From contig NZ_JAHXRI010000010.1 of NCBI RefSeq assembly GCF_019923725.1, positions 210,636 through 274,635 of the forward strand: a stretch of 64,000 nt of DNA, given 5' to 3'. The translations under genes were made by a program, and so were the position numbers. Below the pieces are notes generated by a model. The model saw only the letters and a list, made by a program, of their open reading frames with translations. It did not search any database and was not told the DNA's origin. Source of the DNA: Zwartia hollandica (GTDB taxonomy: Bacteria; Pseudomonadota; Gammaproteobacteria; Burkholderiales; Burkholderiaceae_B). Every line of letters begins with the position of its first letter. The first letter of the stretch is position 1. Of the stretch, positions 1 through 8,105 are shown piece after piece.

Positions 1-32
1 TTCCCCAATCAAAACACCTGAGGTCAAGAAAC

Positions 33-1010
33 ATGCTGTCATATTGGATGCAAACGGTTGATAACAAAACTGTACTTGAGCAACGCGATATCGAGCGCCC
101 CACACCAGCCGCCAATCAAATCCTTCTGCGTCTGCATGCGGCGAGCTTGAATCGTGGCGAGTTTGTGATCGGACACGGCTTGCATAAAGGCGGTCAGGCC
201 AGCGCCATTGGGATGGAAGGTGCAGGTGTGATCGCCGCCATTGGTAATGATGTCAAAGGCTTCAAGGTTGGCGACAAGGTAATGGGACGTTGCCGCGGCG
301 CCTTTGCCGAGTACGCAACAATGGACAGCGTTGAGGTCATGCATATCCCTGACTCGTTAAGTTTTGAACAGGCTGCAAGCGTTCCGCTCACCTACCTCGT
401 GGTGCATGACATGCTCTCTTTGCAAGGAAAGCTTCTACCTAACGAGTGGCTGCTCATCCATGGCGTGTCGTCGGGGGTCGGTGTTGCTGCATTACAGATG
501 GGTAAAGCGATGGGTGCGAAAGTGATCGGCACATCCGGCTCACCCGAAAAACTCGCCCGTCTGAAAGAGTATGGTCTCGATGTGCCTCTGTGCCTGAGGG
601 GATCGGGATTCGAAGACGCTGTCATGAAAGCGACGGACGGCAAAGGTGCGAACCTAGTGGTTGATACCGTCGGAGGATCAGTGTTTGCAGAAAGCATCCG
701 TTGCATGGGCTTCGAGGCACGCTTTGCCATGGTTGGCTATGTGGATGGCGTACTGTCTGCAGAGCTCGATTTGCTGGCCTTACATGCCAAGCGTTTGCGC
801 CTGTTTGGTGTATCAAACAAACTGCGCTCCGCAGCACAACGGGCAGAGTTCCTGCCAGAGTTCAGAGCAGAGGTGCTACCAGCGATTGCGGATGGCCGCA
901 TCAAGCCACTGGTAGACCAAGCTTTCCCCTTTGATCAGCTCGCGCAGGCAAAGGAAATGATGGAAACCAACAAGCACGTCGGCAAGATCGTGCTGAAGAT
1001 GCCCGTCTAA
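33..1010 (+). CDS. MDR-family NAD(P)H:quinone oxidoreductase-like protein
   Basis: 325-residue zinc-free medium-chain dehydrogenase/reductase of the quinone oxidoreductase type. The N-terminal GroES-like part carries LHAASLNRGEF (about residues 34-44) and GMEGAGVIAAIG (60-71). The Rossmann part carries the glycine-rich GVSSGVGVAALQMGKAMGAKV (about 144-164, dinucleotide binding), followed by VIGTSGS. The cysteine ligands of a structural zinc lobe are absent, as expected for quinone or enoyl reductases. The family reduces quinones or activated alkenes with NADPH in the cytoplasm; the substrate is unknown. The start has a purine-rich AGGTCAAG just upstream. It converges directly on ahpF, whose stop codon begins at the next base. 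A clear paralog of the same length lies at 34195-35175. Confidence 0.88.
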   Translation: MLSYWMQTVDNKTVLEQRDIERPTPAANQILLRLHAASLNRGEFVIGHGLHKGGQASAIGMEGAGVIAAIGNDVKGFKVGDKVMGRCRGAFAEYATMDSVEVMHIPDSLSFEQAASVPLTYLVVHDMLSLQGKLLPNEWLLIHGVSSGVGVAALQMGKAMGAKVIGTSGSPEKLARLKEYGLDVPLCLRGSGFEDAVMKATDGKGANLVVDTVGGSVFAESIRCMGFEARFAMVGYVDGVLSAELDLLALHAKRLRLFGVSNKLRSAAQRAEFLPEFRAEVLPAIADGRIKPLVDQAFPFDQLAQAKEMMETNKHVGKIVLKMPV

Positions 1011-2573
1011 TTAAGCTGCAGGAGTGCGAATCAAATAATCGAAGGCGCTGAGGGCTGCTTTGGCACCCTCACCTGCAGCGATCACGATCTGCTTATAAGG
1101 TACGGTGGTGCAGTCGCCTGCCGCAAGCACGCCTGGCACGTTTGTGTGGCCCTTCGCGTCTACAATGATCTCACCGAACTTACTAAGCTCAATCGTTTCT
1201 TTCAAAAACTCAGTGTTGGGCACTAAGCCGATCTGCACAAACACACCAGCAAGTGCCACATGCTGCTCAACGCCCGTCGTGCGATCTTTGAAACGAATCC
1301 CGTTCACAACGCTGCCGTCACCGGTGATTTCCATTGTTTGGGCATTGGTGTGCACGGTTACATTAGGCAAACTATTGAGCTTGTTGACCAACACGGCGTC
1401 GGCCTTAAGCTGATCTGCAAACTCAATCACCGTGACGTGCTCGACGATTCCAGCCAAATCGATGGCAGCCTCAATACCTGAGTTACCTCCACCAATCACT
1501 GCTGTGCGCTTGCCTTTAAACAAAGGACCATCGCAGTGTGGGCAATAGGCGACTCCCTTGTTTTTGTACTCTTGCTCGCCAGGTACATTGACATTGCGCC
1601 AGCGCGCACCAGTCGACAAGATCACTGAGCGCGCACGCAGTGCGCCACCGTTTTCCATCTCCACTGTCAATAAGCCCCCAGCAACTGAAGCAGGAACAAC
1701 TTTAGTTGCACGCTGCAAGTTCATGATATCGACTTCGTAGTGCCGCACTTGTTGCTCCAAGGCTGCAGCAAACTTTGGGCCATCCGTCTCTAAGACCGAG
1801 ATGTAGTTCTCGATTGCCATCGTGTCATTGGTCTGACCACCAAAACGCTCTGCAGCAACACCCACTCGAATCCCTTTGCGGGCAGCATAGACTGCAGCAG
1901 CGGCTCCTGCGGGTCCACCACCAACGATCAACATATCGTAGGCATCTTTTGCGTTCAACTTTGCGGCCTCGCGCTCAGCCGAGTTTGTATCGAGCTTGGC
2001 AACAATCTCTTCGATACTCATACGACCGGAACCAAAAACCTTACCGTTTAAGAACACCATTGGTACGGCCATGATTTCGCGATCGGTCACTTCTTTCTGG
2101 AATGCGCCACCCTCAATCACAACGGTCTTGATTTTGGGATTCATAATCGCCATCAAAGACAAGGCCTGCACAACATCTGGGCAGTTGTGGCAACTCAAGG
2201 ACATATAGACTTCGAAGTTGAAATCTCCCTCGAGAGCTTTGATTGCATCGATCACATCTTGCTCAACTTTCGGTGGATGACCGCCTGTCCATAACAAGGC
2301 GAGCACAAGCGAGGTGAACTCATGGCCCAAAGGCAAGCCCGCGAAACGTACGCCATGATCGTTGCCAACAGGCGCCACAACAAAAGACGGCTTACGCGCA
2401 TCGTTGCCCGTCGTATCGAGCGTAACCTTGTCTGATAGGGATATGATCGTCTCAAGCAACTGTCGCATTTCGACGGCTGTCTCGCTGTCATCCAAGGACG
2501 CGATCAGACGGATCGGCTGGCGCAGCATTCCGAGATATGTCTGCAATTGGGATTTCAAGGTGTCGTCAAGCAT
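1011..2573 (-). CDS. ahpF: Alkyl hydroperoxide reductase subunit F
   Basis: 520-residue flavoprotein that passes electrons from NADH to AhpC, so that AhpC can reduce peroxides in the cytoplasm. All parts of the family are visible: an N-terminal double-thioredoxin-fold domain with the redox pair CHNC at residues 128-131, an FAD-binding VGGGPAG (about 217-223), the thioredoxin-reductase disulfide CPHC at 344-347, an NAD-binding [12 protein letters not shown] (about 356-367) and the C-terminal [12 protein letters not shown] motif. Length is normal for AhpF. The start codon is preceded by CGGAG with 7 bases spacing. It lies 103 bases downstream of ahpC on the same strand, and a hairpin sits between them, so the two are probably co-transcribed with ahpC made in excess. 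Confidence 0.97.
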   Translation of the reverse strand: MLDDTLKSQLQTYLGMLRQPIRLIASLDDSETAVEMRQLLETIISLSDKVTLDTTGNDARKPSFVVAPVGNDHGVRFAGLPLGHEFTSLVLALLWTGGHPPKVEQDVIDAIKALEGDFNFEVYMSLSCHNCPDVVQALSLMAIMNPKIKTVVIEGGAFQKEVTDREIMAVPMVFLNGKVFGSGRMSIEEIVAKLDTNSAEREAAKLNAKDAYDMLIVGGGPAGAAAAVYAARKGIRVGVAAERFGGQTNDTMAIENYISVLETDGPKFAAALEQQVRHYEVDIMNLQRATKVVPASVAGGLLTVEMENGGALRARSVILSTGARWRNVNVPGEQEYKNKGVAYCPHCDGPLFKGKRTAVIGGGNSGIEAAIDLAGIVEHVTVIEFADQLKADAVLVNKLNSLPNVTVHTNAQTMEITGDGSVVNGIRFKDRTTGVEQHVALAGVFVQIGLVPNTEFLKETIELSKFGEIIVDAKGHTNVPGVLAAGDCTTVPYKQIVIAAGEGAKAALSAFDYLIRTPAA

Positions 2574-2635
2574 GCTGTTCTCCGGTAACGGGGCGAACTA
2601 CCCCAACGATGGCTCAAAGGAGCATCGGTAAATGC

Positions 2636-2660
2636 AACGCCCTGCGCTATCCAGGGCGTT
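2636..2660 (-). terminator. Hairpin between ahpC and ahpF
   Basis: Perfect 9-base-pair inverted repeat (AACGCCCTG and CAGGGCGTT) with a 7-base loop, in the ahpC-ahpF gap. On the coding strand no long U-run follows, so it more likely acts as an mRNA-stabilising or partial-termination element than as a full terminator. That would fit more AhpC than AhpF. Confidence 0.5.
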
Positions 2661-2676
2661 GAGGTCAAACCTAGTC

Positions 2677-3240
2677 TTAGATCTTGCCAACTAAATCCAG
2701 TGAAGGAGTTAGTGTCTTGGCGCCTTCGTTCCACTTCGCTGGGCACACTTGGCCTGGGTGAGCCGCTGTGTACTGAGCAGCCTTGAGCTTGCGCACTGTT
2801 TCTTTGACATCGCGGGCGATTTCATTGGAGTGCACTTCCATCGTCTTGATCATCAGCTCAGGGTTGATGATGAACGTACCGCGCAGGGCTAAGCCTTCCT
2901 CAGGGATGTGAACGCCAAATGCATTGGTTAAGGCGTGTGTGGGGTCACCAACCAAGGGAAACTTTGCCTTACCCACCGCTGGCGATGTCTCGTGCCAGAC
3001 TTTGTGCGAGAAGTGTGTGTCGGTCGTGATGATGTAGACCTCTGCACCGGCTTTCTGAAATTCGGCGTAGTTTTCTGCTGCGTCCTCAATTTCAGTGGGG
3101 CAATTGAACGTAAACGCTGCAGGCATGAAGATCAAAACCGACCACTTGCCTTTGAGGCTGGCTTCGGTAACTTCGATAAACTTGCCGTTATGAAAGGCTT
3201 GGGCTTTGAACGGCTGTACTTGCGTATTAATGAGTGACAT
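2677..3240 (-). CDS. ahpC: Peroxiredoxin AhpC (alkyl hydroperoxide reductase subunit C)
   Basis: 187-residue typical 2-Cys peroxiredoxin of the AhpC type, which reduces hydrogen peroxide and organic peroxides. The peroxidatic cysteine is C47 in FTFNCPTEIEDAA and the resolving cysteine is C166 in VCPAKW. The length matches the enterobacterial enzyme exactly. The ribosome binding site AAAGGAAG lies 4 bases before the ATG. It heads the ahpC-ahpF unit. The leader is A+T-rich and contains a candidate promoter and a palindrome (separate entries). No oxyR gene is present in the window. Confidence 0.97.
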   Translation of the reverse strand: MSLINTQVQPFKAQAFHNGKFIEVTEASLKGKWSVLIFMPAAFTFNCPTEIEDAAENYAEFQKAGAEVYIITTDTHFSHKVWHETSPAVGKAKFPLVGDPTHALTNAFGVHIPEEGLALRGTFIINPELMIKTMEVHSNEIARDVKETVRKLKAAQYTAAHPGQVCPAKWNEGAKTLTPSLDLVGKI

Positions 3241-3274
3241 GGTGCTTCCTTTAGGTCGATTAATAAAAACAATT

Positions 3275-3296
3275 TAATTACTGAAATCAGTAGTTA
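3275..3296. promoter_or_regulatory. Palindrome in ahpC leader, candidate operator
   Basis: The core TACTGAAATCAGTA (3279-3292) is a perfect 6+6 inverted repeat, and with flanking TAA and TTA the symmetry extends to 22 bases with one mismatch pair. It lies directly downstream of the candidate -10 box, a position where a repressor would block transcription. The binding protein is unknown. Confidence 0.4.
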
Positions 3297-3297
3297 A

Positions 3298-3327
3298 ATT
3301 CTAATCAACAAGGTTGCACTGCACCAA
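3298..3327 (-). promoter_or_regulatory. Candidate ahpC promoter
   Basis: Reading the minus strand, TTGGTG (3327-3322) is separated by 18 bases from TAGAAT (3303-3298), a fair sigma70 pair with the transcription start expected just downstream, about 50 bases before the ahpC ATG. Confidence 0.4.
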
Positions 3328-3404
3328 TTGTATGTTTTTATGGCAAATATTGATAAATGCTATTGAATATATGAATTTATTATCCAATAACTATTGATCT
3401 TGCA

Positions 3405-4745
3405 TTAAAAACTATAAGCAGACTCCATCTCGCGGCGTATCTTAAAGGCCGCCGTATTTGGGTCCATCTGGACATCATCCCAGCAGAGGCTCTGCCCCTT
3501 GGCCACTGGGCGGATCACCTTGACGCTGTGTGCCATGCCTAGCGGCAAGCCACCCATGCGCTTGGATGTGGCCGCAGGCAACAACTTGCCCCAGACCGTG
3601 TAGCCACCCTCGCCATCCAGCATCTCGCCGACTTTTAAATCTCTCTTGGCGGTTGCTACAACATCTGCATTCCAACCCGTCGCAACCCCTGTCGCTTCGC
3701 CCCGCAAAGCGACACTCGCCACGCTCATGCCAACCTCTAGTCCAATCAAATGCCAACGCTTGTACAGCGTGAAATAGCGTCCGCTTGGATCCGTGTGCGC
3801 TTTGTATTCCTCGAAGCAATTTTTGATGTAATCGGTTTCGGCTTCGACCGTGACCCATACACCCATCCGGATATCGTAGGGAATTACACGCCCGTCTTTC
3901 TCAAGACTTGAAATCACCTCGACCATGCCTTTGCGCTCCAGCACACCGCCTTCGCTAATGGGGCGCGTCACGTACGGAATATCTTCCACACTCGCGGGTG
4001 GGTAGAGCAAACCATTTGAAGGCACACCTAACCCTGTCGCATTTGATACCGCAGTGCTTTCGATTGAAGGCTTGGAGCCATCCAGAAAGCTGTTGAACAT
4101 CTTTGGATTCAAGCCACCACGCTCGGCCTGCTCGGGCGTCAAGCCGTAGTGATGCCAAACGGTCTCGGGCGTTGATTCCGAAAAATGCGGCAGCCATTTA
4201 TGACCACGTCCAGCCGCGACAACCGGGAACCCACAGGTGCGGGCCCAATCCACTAAATCACAAATCAATGCGGGCTGATCGCCAAACGCGAGTGAGTACA
4301 CAACGCCTGCGGCCTTCGCGCGCGAACCCAACAAGGCACCACAAAACGCATCGGCCTCAACCGTCACGTTCACCACGTGTTTTTTGTTCGCGAACGCTTC
4401 CAAAATATGATCGACCGCATGCATGGGCGAGCCGGTGCACTCAACCACCACATCGACAGACGGATGGCGCACCAAGGCTTGCCAATCGTCCGAAATAAAC
4501 GTTGTTCCATTCTTGGCGGCGTCATCAAGCGACTTCGCCTCGAGACGTTGCGCCTCCCAGCCAACGCGCGCCAGATTCACACGCGCTGCCTCTGGAGACA
4601 AGTCCGCAATACCGACTAGATGCACGCCAGGCGTACGCGGGATCTGCGACAAGTACATCGAGCCAAATTTACCTGCACCGATCAAGCCAATACGGATCGG
4701 ACGATTCGCCGCCGCCCGCTCTAACAACTTAGCATGCAAGCTCAT
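3405..4745 (-). CDS. NAD(P)-dependent oxidoreductase with C-terminal SAF domain
   Basis: 446-residue protein with an N-terminal Rossmann fold (IGLIGAGKFGSMYL, about residues 18-31), followed by the homoserine-dehydrogenase-like DVVVECTGSP segment (about 98-107) and a C-terminal SAF-type domain (RDLKVGEMLDGEGGYTVWG, about 369-387). SAF modules occur in sialate synthases, altronate dehydratases and a family of oxidoreductases of unknown substrate to which this belongs. Its ATG overlaps the stop of the upstream dioxygenase-like gene by ATGA, so the two are translationally coupled and probably act on the same substrate. The product is unknown; a dehydrogenase acting on a hydroxy acid or sugar acid is an inference. 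Confidence 0.82.
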   Translation of the reverse strand: MSLHAKLLERAAANRPIRIGLIGAGKFGSMYLSQIPRTPGVHLVGIADLSPEAARVNLARVGWEAQRLEAKSLDDAAKNGTTFISDDWQALVRHPSVDVVVECTGSPMHAVDHILEAFANKKHVVNVTVEADAFCGALLGSRAKAAGVVYSLAFGDQPALICDLVDWARTCGFPVVAAGRGHKWLPHFSESTPETVWHHYGLTPEQAERGGLNPKMFNSFLDGSKPSIESTAVSNATGLGVPSNGLLYPPASVEDIPYVTRPISEGGVLERKGMVEVISSLEKDGRVIPYDIRMGVWVTVEAETDYIKNCFEEYKAHTDPSGRYFTLYKRWHLIGLEVGMSVASVALRGEATGVATGWNADVVATAKRDLKVGEMLDGEGGYTVWGKLLPAATSKRMGGLPLGMAHSVKVIRPVAKGQSLCWDDVQMDPNTAAFKIRREMESAYSF

Positions 4746-5614
4746 GCAGTTTCCTTCAAAGGCTCAATTGAAGTTTGAAGCGCACTGCTTGGCATCCCCT
4801 TCGCCCAGGGAAGATCGACGGGATAGGGCTTAAGCAAACAGTCATCCGGCAAACACTCGATTGGAGTGAAGTCGCGATGCGCAATGTATTCAGGTCGTTT
4901 GTGGCGACGAATGTGATTCGATACAGCACAAACACTCAGGTACACGCTGTTACGATTCCAAGGAGAAAGATTACTGCTCGAGGCGTGTACTAGGCAGCTG
5001 TGGAACAAGATCATCGAGCCTGCGGGCCCCGTTGGACTGACGATGCCACCATCCTTATCACCCGCGCGTCCGACGAGCTGACGAATCAAATCATTATCAA
5101 CCGTCCACAGCGGATAGCTGGTGGTGGTGAGATCATGCTTGGCATTCACCACGCCTTTCTTATGGCTACCGGGGATGAACATCAAGGGGCCATTAAAAGG
5201 ATTCACATCATCTAAAAAGATCGCCACGTTCATCGCACGCTCAGTGGGCATCAAGTCGTCATTGAGCCATGTACCGTAGTCCTGATGCCATTGCCACACA
5301 TCACCCTCAAACGCCATCTTGCCGTTGATCTTGAATTGATGCATGTAGAGCTTTTCACCGAACAAGTCTTCCACTGGTTTGATCATGCGTGGATGACGCG
5401 CGAGCTTAGCGAAGGGCTCGCTATACATGTGTGCGGCAAAGTTGGTGCGCACCGCGTCGCTGTCTTTTTCCCGAACGTTGTATGCTTCGCGCCGGCTGTA
5501 CAGTTCTGGCACTGCAGCATTTAACGCTTTGGTCTCTTCAGGGCTAAACAGCCCTGGAAAAAACAGATAGCCATCCTTGTCGAACTGCGCAAGTTGTTCC
5601 GGTGTTAGGTTCAT
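4742..5614 (-). CDS. Phytanoyl-CoA dioxygenase (PhyH) family protein
   Basis: 290-residue Fe(II)/2-oxoglutarate-dependent dioxygenase-like protein. It shows the metal motif HQD within WQWHQDYGTW, the distal His in ILFHSCLVHASS, and the oxoglutarate-binding Arg shortly after (SPWNRNSVYLSV). The family hydroxylates unactivated carbons of acyl-CoAs or small molecules. The start is taken at MNLTPEQLAQFDKDGYLFF, the usual PhyH N-terminus, rather than an in-frame extension of 35 residues that is rich in positively charged residues and has no family match. It is the first gene of an operon with the SAF oxidoreductase and is divergent from the thiolase operon, suggesting one shared catabolic pathway. 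Confidence 0.85.
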   Translation of the reverse strand: MNLTPEQLAQFDKDGYLFFPGLFSPEETKALNAAVPELYSRREAYNVREKDSDAVRTNFAAHMYSEPFAKLARHPRMIKPVEDLFGEKLYMHQFKINGKMAFEGDVWQWHQDYGTWLNDDLMPTERAMNVAIFLDDVNPFNGPLMFIPGSHKKGVVNAKHDLTTTSYPLWTVDNDLIRQLVGRAGDKDGGIVSPTGPAGSMILFHSCLVHASSSNLSPWNRNSVYLSVCAVSNHIRRHKRPEYIAHRDFTPIECLPDDCLLKPYPVDLPWAKGMPSSALQTSIEPLKETA

Positions 5615-5694
5615 GATTGTCTCTTCGTCGGGAGTAATACGGCGTTTTCGTAATATACAAGAGGGGTGGTATAAAACCGTTATAGCAAAAAAAA

Positions 5695-5732
5695 TGGCTT
5701 GGCTAGGACTTTTCCGCATAGCAAGCCAAGTA
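5695..5732 (+). promoter_or_regulatory. Imperfect inverted repeat before the thiolase-like gene
   Basis: GGCTTGGCTA and TAGCAAGCC form arms with one bulged base around a 13-base loop, between the divergent dioxygenase and thiolase-like genes and immediately upstream of the latter's ribosome binding site (CACGAGG). It could be an operator or a leader hairpin; nothing in the sequence decides which. Confidence 0.3.
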
Positions 5733-5752
5733 ACTCACGAGGCATCATCACT

Positions 5753-6910
5753 ATGAGTATTCGCGGCAAGGCCTACATTGCGGGCATCTTTGAGCATCCT
5801 GCACGTAAGATTCAAAACAAATCGCTCGCACAGTTGCATGCCGAATGCGCCAAAGGTGCCTTAGAGGACGCAGGCCTAACGATCCGGGACGTCGATGGCT
5901 ACTTTTGCTCGACCGACGCCCCTGGTGGCTTAGGCGGCATCAATATGATCGACTACATGGGTCTGACCGTCACGCACTCCGACTCAACCAATACCGGCGG
6001 GTCTTCGTATCTTTATCTCGTCGCCCACGCCGCTGAGGCAATCGCAGCGGGGAAATGCAAGGTCGCTCTCATCACCTGCGCAGGCTTTGGACGACCCGGC
6101 ACGGTTGTGCGCGAGCTCGACTCGGCCATCCCGGATACCCCCTTCGAAATTCCTTACGGCCCAGTGACTGTAAACCTGTACGCACTCGCTGCAATGCGCC
6201 ATATGTACGAATTTGGCACCACAAGTGAGCAATTGGCTTGGGTAAAGGTTGCTGCATCGCACCATGCGCAGCACAACCCGAACGCCATGCTCAAGAAGGT
6301 TGTTACGGTCGAGGATGTTGTGAACTCGCCCATGATCTCTGACCCCCTGCACCGTCTCGACTGCTGCGTAGTTACAGATGGCGGCGGAGCTGTCATTGTG
6401 GTGAGCCCAGAAATCGCCAAGACATTGAAGCGTCCAAAAGTGAAGCTCATCGGTGCGGGCGAATCGCCCAAAGGCCAAATGGGTGGCAAAGTCGATATCA
6501 CCTACTCCGGCGCTGTGCGCTCTGGCCCAATCGCCTTTGCTGAAGCAGGCGTAACGCCAAAAGACATCAAATACGCATCGATCTACGACAGTTTCACCAT
6601 CACTGTTGTTATGACGCTAGAGGACTTGGGCTTTTGCAAAAAGGGCGAAGGTGGAAAATTCGTGATGGACGGCAACCTCATTTCTGGTGTGGGCAAACTG
6701 CCTTTCAATACAGACGGTGGTGGCCTATGCAACAACCACCCTGTTAACCGCGGTGGGATCACCAAAATTATTGAAGCTGTGCGGCAGCTGCGCGGAGAAG
6801 CGCACCCCCTTGTACAAGTTAAGAACTGCGATATCGCGCTCGCACACGGAACAGGCGGTGCCTTGAGCACACGCCACGGCAGCGCCACACTGATCATGGA
6901 AAGAGAATAA
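5753..6910 (+). CDS. Thiolase-superfamily protein lacking the nucleophilic cysteine (Ltp2/SCP-x-like)
   Basis: 385-residue thiolase-fold protein. The SCP2/SCP-x-type layout is visible: STNTGGSSYLYL (residues 78-89), where true thiolases carry the acylated Cys; CNNHPVNRGG in place of GHPxGATG (near 325); and a C-terminal HGTGGALSTRHG. No cysteine occupies the nucleophile position, so ordinary thiolysis is unlikely. The next gene encodes a DUF35 protein 4 bases downstream. Thiolase-like/DUF35 pairs are known as retro-aldolases (Ltp2 with ChsH2 in steroid side-chain breakdown) or as substrate-channelling thiolase complexes. I infer an aldolase-like or C-C bond cleaving role. The start at MSIRGKAYIAG has a GAGG Shine-Dalgarno; an in-frame extension of 18 residues upstream is less likely. 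Confidence 0.82.
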   Translation: MSIRGKAYIAGIFEHPARKIQNKSLAQLHAECAKGALEDAGLTIRDVDGYFCSTDAPGGLGGINMIDYMGLTVTHSDSTNTGGSSYLYLVAHAAEAIAAGKCKVALITCAGFGRPGTVVRELDSAIPDTPFEIPYGPVTVNLYALAAMRHMYEFGTTSEQLAWVKVAASHHAQHNPNAMLKKVVTVEDVVNSPMISDPLHRLDCCVVTDGGGAVIVVSPEIAKTLKRPKVKLIGAGESPKGQMGGKVDITYSGAVRSGPIAFAEAGVTPKDIKYASIYDSFTITVVMTLEDLGFCKKGEGGKFVMDGNLISGVGKLPFNTDGGGLCNNHPVNRGGITKIIEAVRQLRGEAHPLVQVKNCDIALAHGTGGALSTRHGSATLIMERE

Positions 6911-6914
6911 CGCG

Positions 6915-7316
6915 ATGACTACTCCCTACCAAGACAGAAAAATTCCCACACCTAAATGCAATGATGGTGACGAGGTCTACTTCAACGCTGCCACCGAAGG
7001 CAAGCTACTCGTCAAGCAATGTACTGACTGCGGTGAATATCATCACTATCCGCGTGCGCTTTGCCCGTTCTGCTTTAGTGACAAGACGGAATGGAAAGAA
7101 GCGAAAGGCTCAGGCACGATTTACAGCTATAGCATCACCCGAACCTCGGGCCCAGTGCCCTACGCAATTGCCTACGTGACGCTTGATGAAGGCCCGACCA
7201 TGTTGACGAATATTGTCGACTGCGACCTAGATGCGATTCGTTGCGGACAACGTGTGAAGGTTGCCTTCAAGCCAAGCGAAGACGGCCCAAGCGTTCCGGT
7301 CTTTACACTCGCCTAA
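6915..7316 (+). CDS. Zn-ribbon/OB-fold (DUF35) protein, partner of the thiolase-like protein
   Basis: 133-residue protein with the rubredoxin-like zinc ribbon CTDCGEYHHYPRALCPFC (four cysteines, about residues 36-53), followed by an OB-fold: SGTIYSYSITRTSGPVPYAIAYV (read in two parts) and a GQRVKVAF strand near the C-terminus. Length and layout are standard for DUF35 acyl-CoA-binding partners of thiolase-superfamily enzymes. It starts 4 bases after the thiolase-like gene, a gap typical of subunits made in equal amounts. It probably forms a complex with it, positioning the CoA ester. Confidence 0.9.
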   Translation: MTTPYQDRKIPTPKCNDGDEVYFNAATEGKLLVKQCTDCGEYHHYPRALCPFCFSDKTEWKEAKGSGTIYSYSITRTSGPVPYAIAYVTLDEGPTMLTNIVDCDLDAIRCGQRVKVAFKPSEDGPSVPVFTLA

Positions 7317-7334
7317 CGCCCAAGAGGATCTACC

Positions 7335-8060
7335 ATGAGCGATGCACTATTCACCTACTGGGTCGGCATGGACATTCCGGCCGACACAAGCGCAGCTGAT
7401 GTCGCTGCCTTCAACGACTTCTACAACAACGTTCACCGCAAAGAAGTGCTGGCAGCCAATCCAGGCTTTTTGCGCGGCCGTCGTTACGAGCTCGCCCAGG
7501 ACGATACACGGGGACCACGCGGCCCTCGATTCCTGGTTTGCTACGACATCGAAAGCAAAGAAGCTGCGATGCTGTATGTCTCGCGTGACGATGGGCCAGC
7601 GAGTGGACGTCCAGTCTATAGCGATGGCCCTGCAGCCTGGCAACAGCGCAAGGAAAAGTGGCGTTTGATGTGGCAACACATTTTAAATAATCCCACTTCT
7701 TTGCAAGTTTCAGCATCGCCCTACATGTATCTGGTCGGCATGACTGAAGCGAACGGGGCTGGTCCTGCAGAGGTCGATGCCTTTAATAAGTTCTACAACA
7801 ACATTCATGTACCGGAAGTACTAATAGGGTACGGCTTTGAGAGCGGCGCACGCTACGAGCGTTTGCGTGAGTTCATGCATCCGGAACCAGGCTCACCACA
7901 CTATCTCGCTATGTATGGCATCAAAGATGAAGCCACAGCCAAAGCATTTATGCATTCACGACTGACAGCCGATCCAAGCGGTAACAATTTTTCTGACGGA
8001 CCACCAGTTTGGATGAATCGTGACACCAAGTGGCGTTTGACCTACCGTCTCGTTGAGTAA
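7335..8060 (+). CDS. Tandem dimeric alpha/beta-barrel (EthD-like) protein
   Basis: 241-residue protein made of two homologous halves. FNDFYNNVHRKEVLAANPGF (about residues 27-46) and FNKFYNNIHVPEVLIGYGF (about 154-172) are aligned copies, each followed by G-x-RYE, and each half ends in WxxRxxKWRLM/T. The FY-NN-H-x-x-EVL pattern is that of EthD/dimeric alpha-beta barrel enzymes, in which the His is often functional. This is therefore a fused dimer in one chain. It sits in the thiolase-like operon between DUF35 and the CoA-transferase, so it is presumably an enzyme or helper of that pathway. The precise reaction is unknown. A weaker relative of the same length is at 30899-31627. Confidence 0.75.
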   Translation: MSDALFTYWVGMDIPADTSAADVAAFNDFYNNVHRKEVLAANPGFLRGRRYELAQDDTRGPRGPRFLVCYDIESKEAAMLYVSRDDGPASGRPVYSDGPAAWQQRKEKWRLMWQHILNNPTSLQVSASPYMYLVGMTEANGAGPAEVDAFNKFYNNIHVPEVLIGYGFESGARYERLREFMHPEPGSPHYLAMYGIKDEATAKAFMHSRLTADPSGNNFSDGPPVWMNRDTKWRLTYRLVE

Positions 8061-8105
8061 CTCAGCATCAAAAAAAATAACTGATCAACCTACAGATTCT
8101 CTCTC

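Noticed and set aside
3350-3400. OxyR-type binding site upstream of ahpC
   Set aside because: ATAG-like elements occur, but spacing and sequence do not match the four-element pattern; one good element only.
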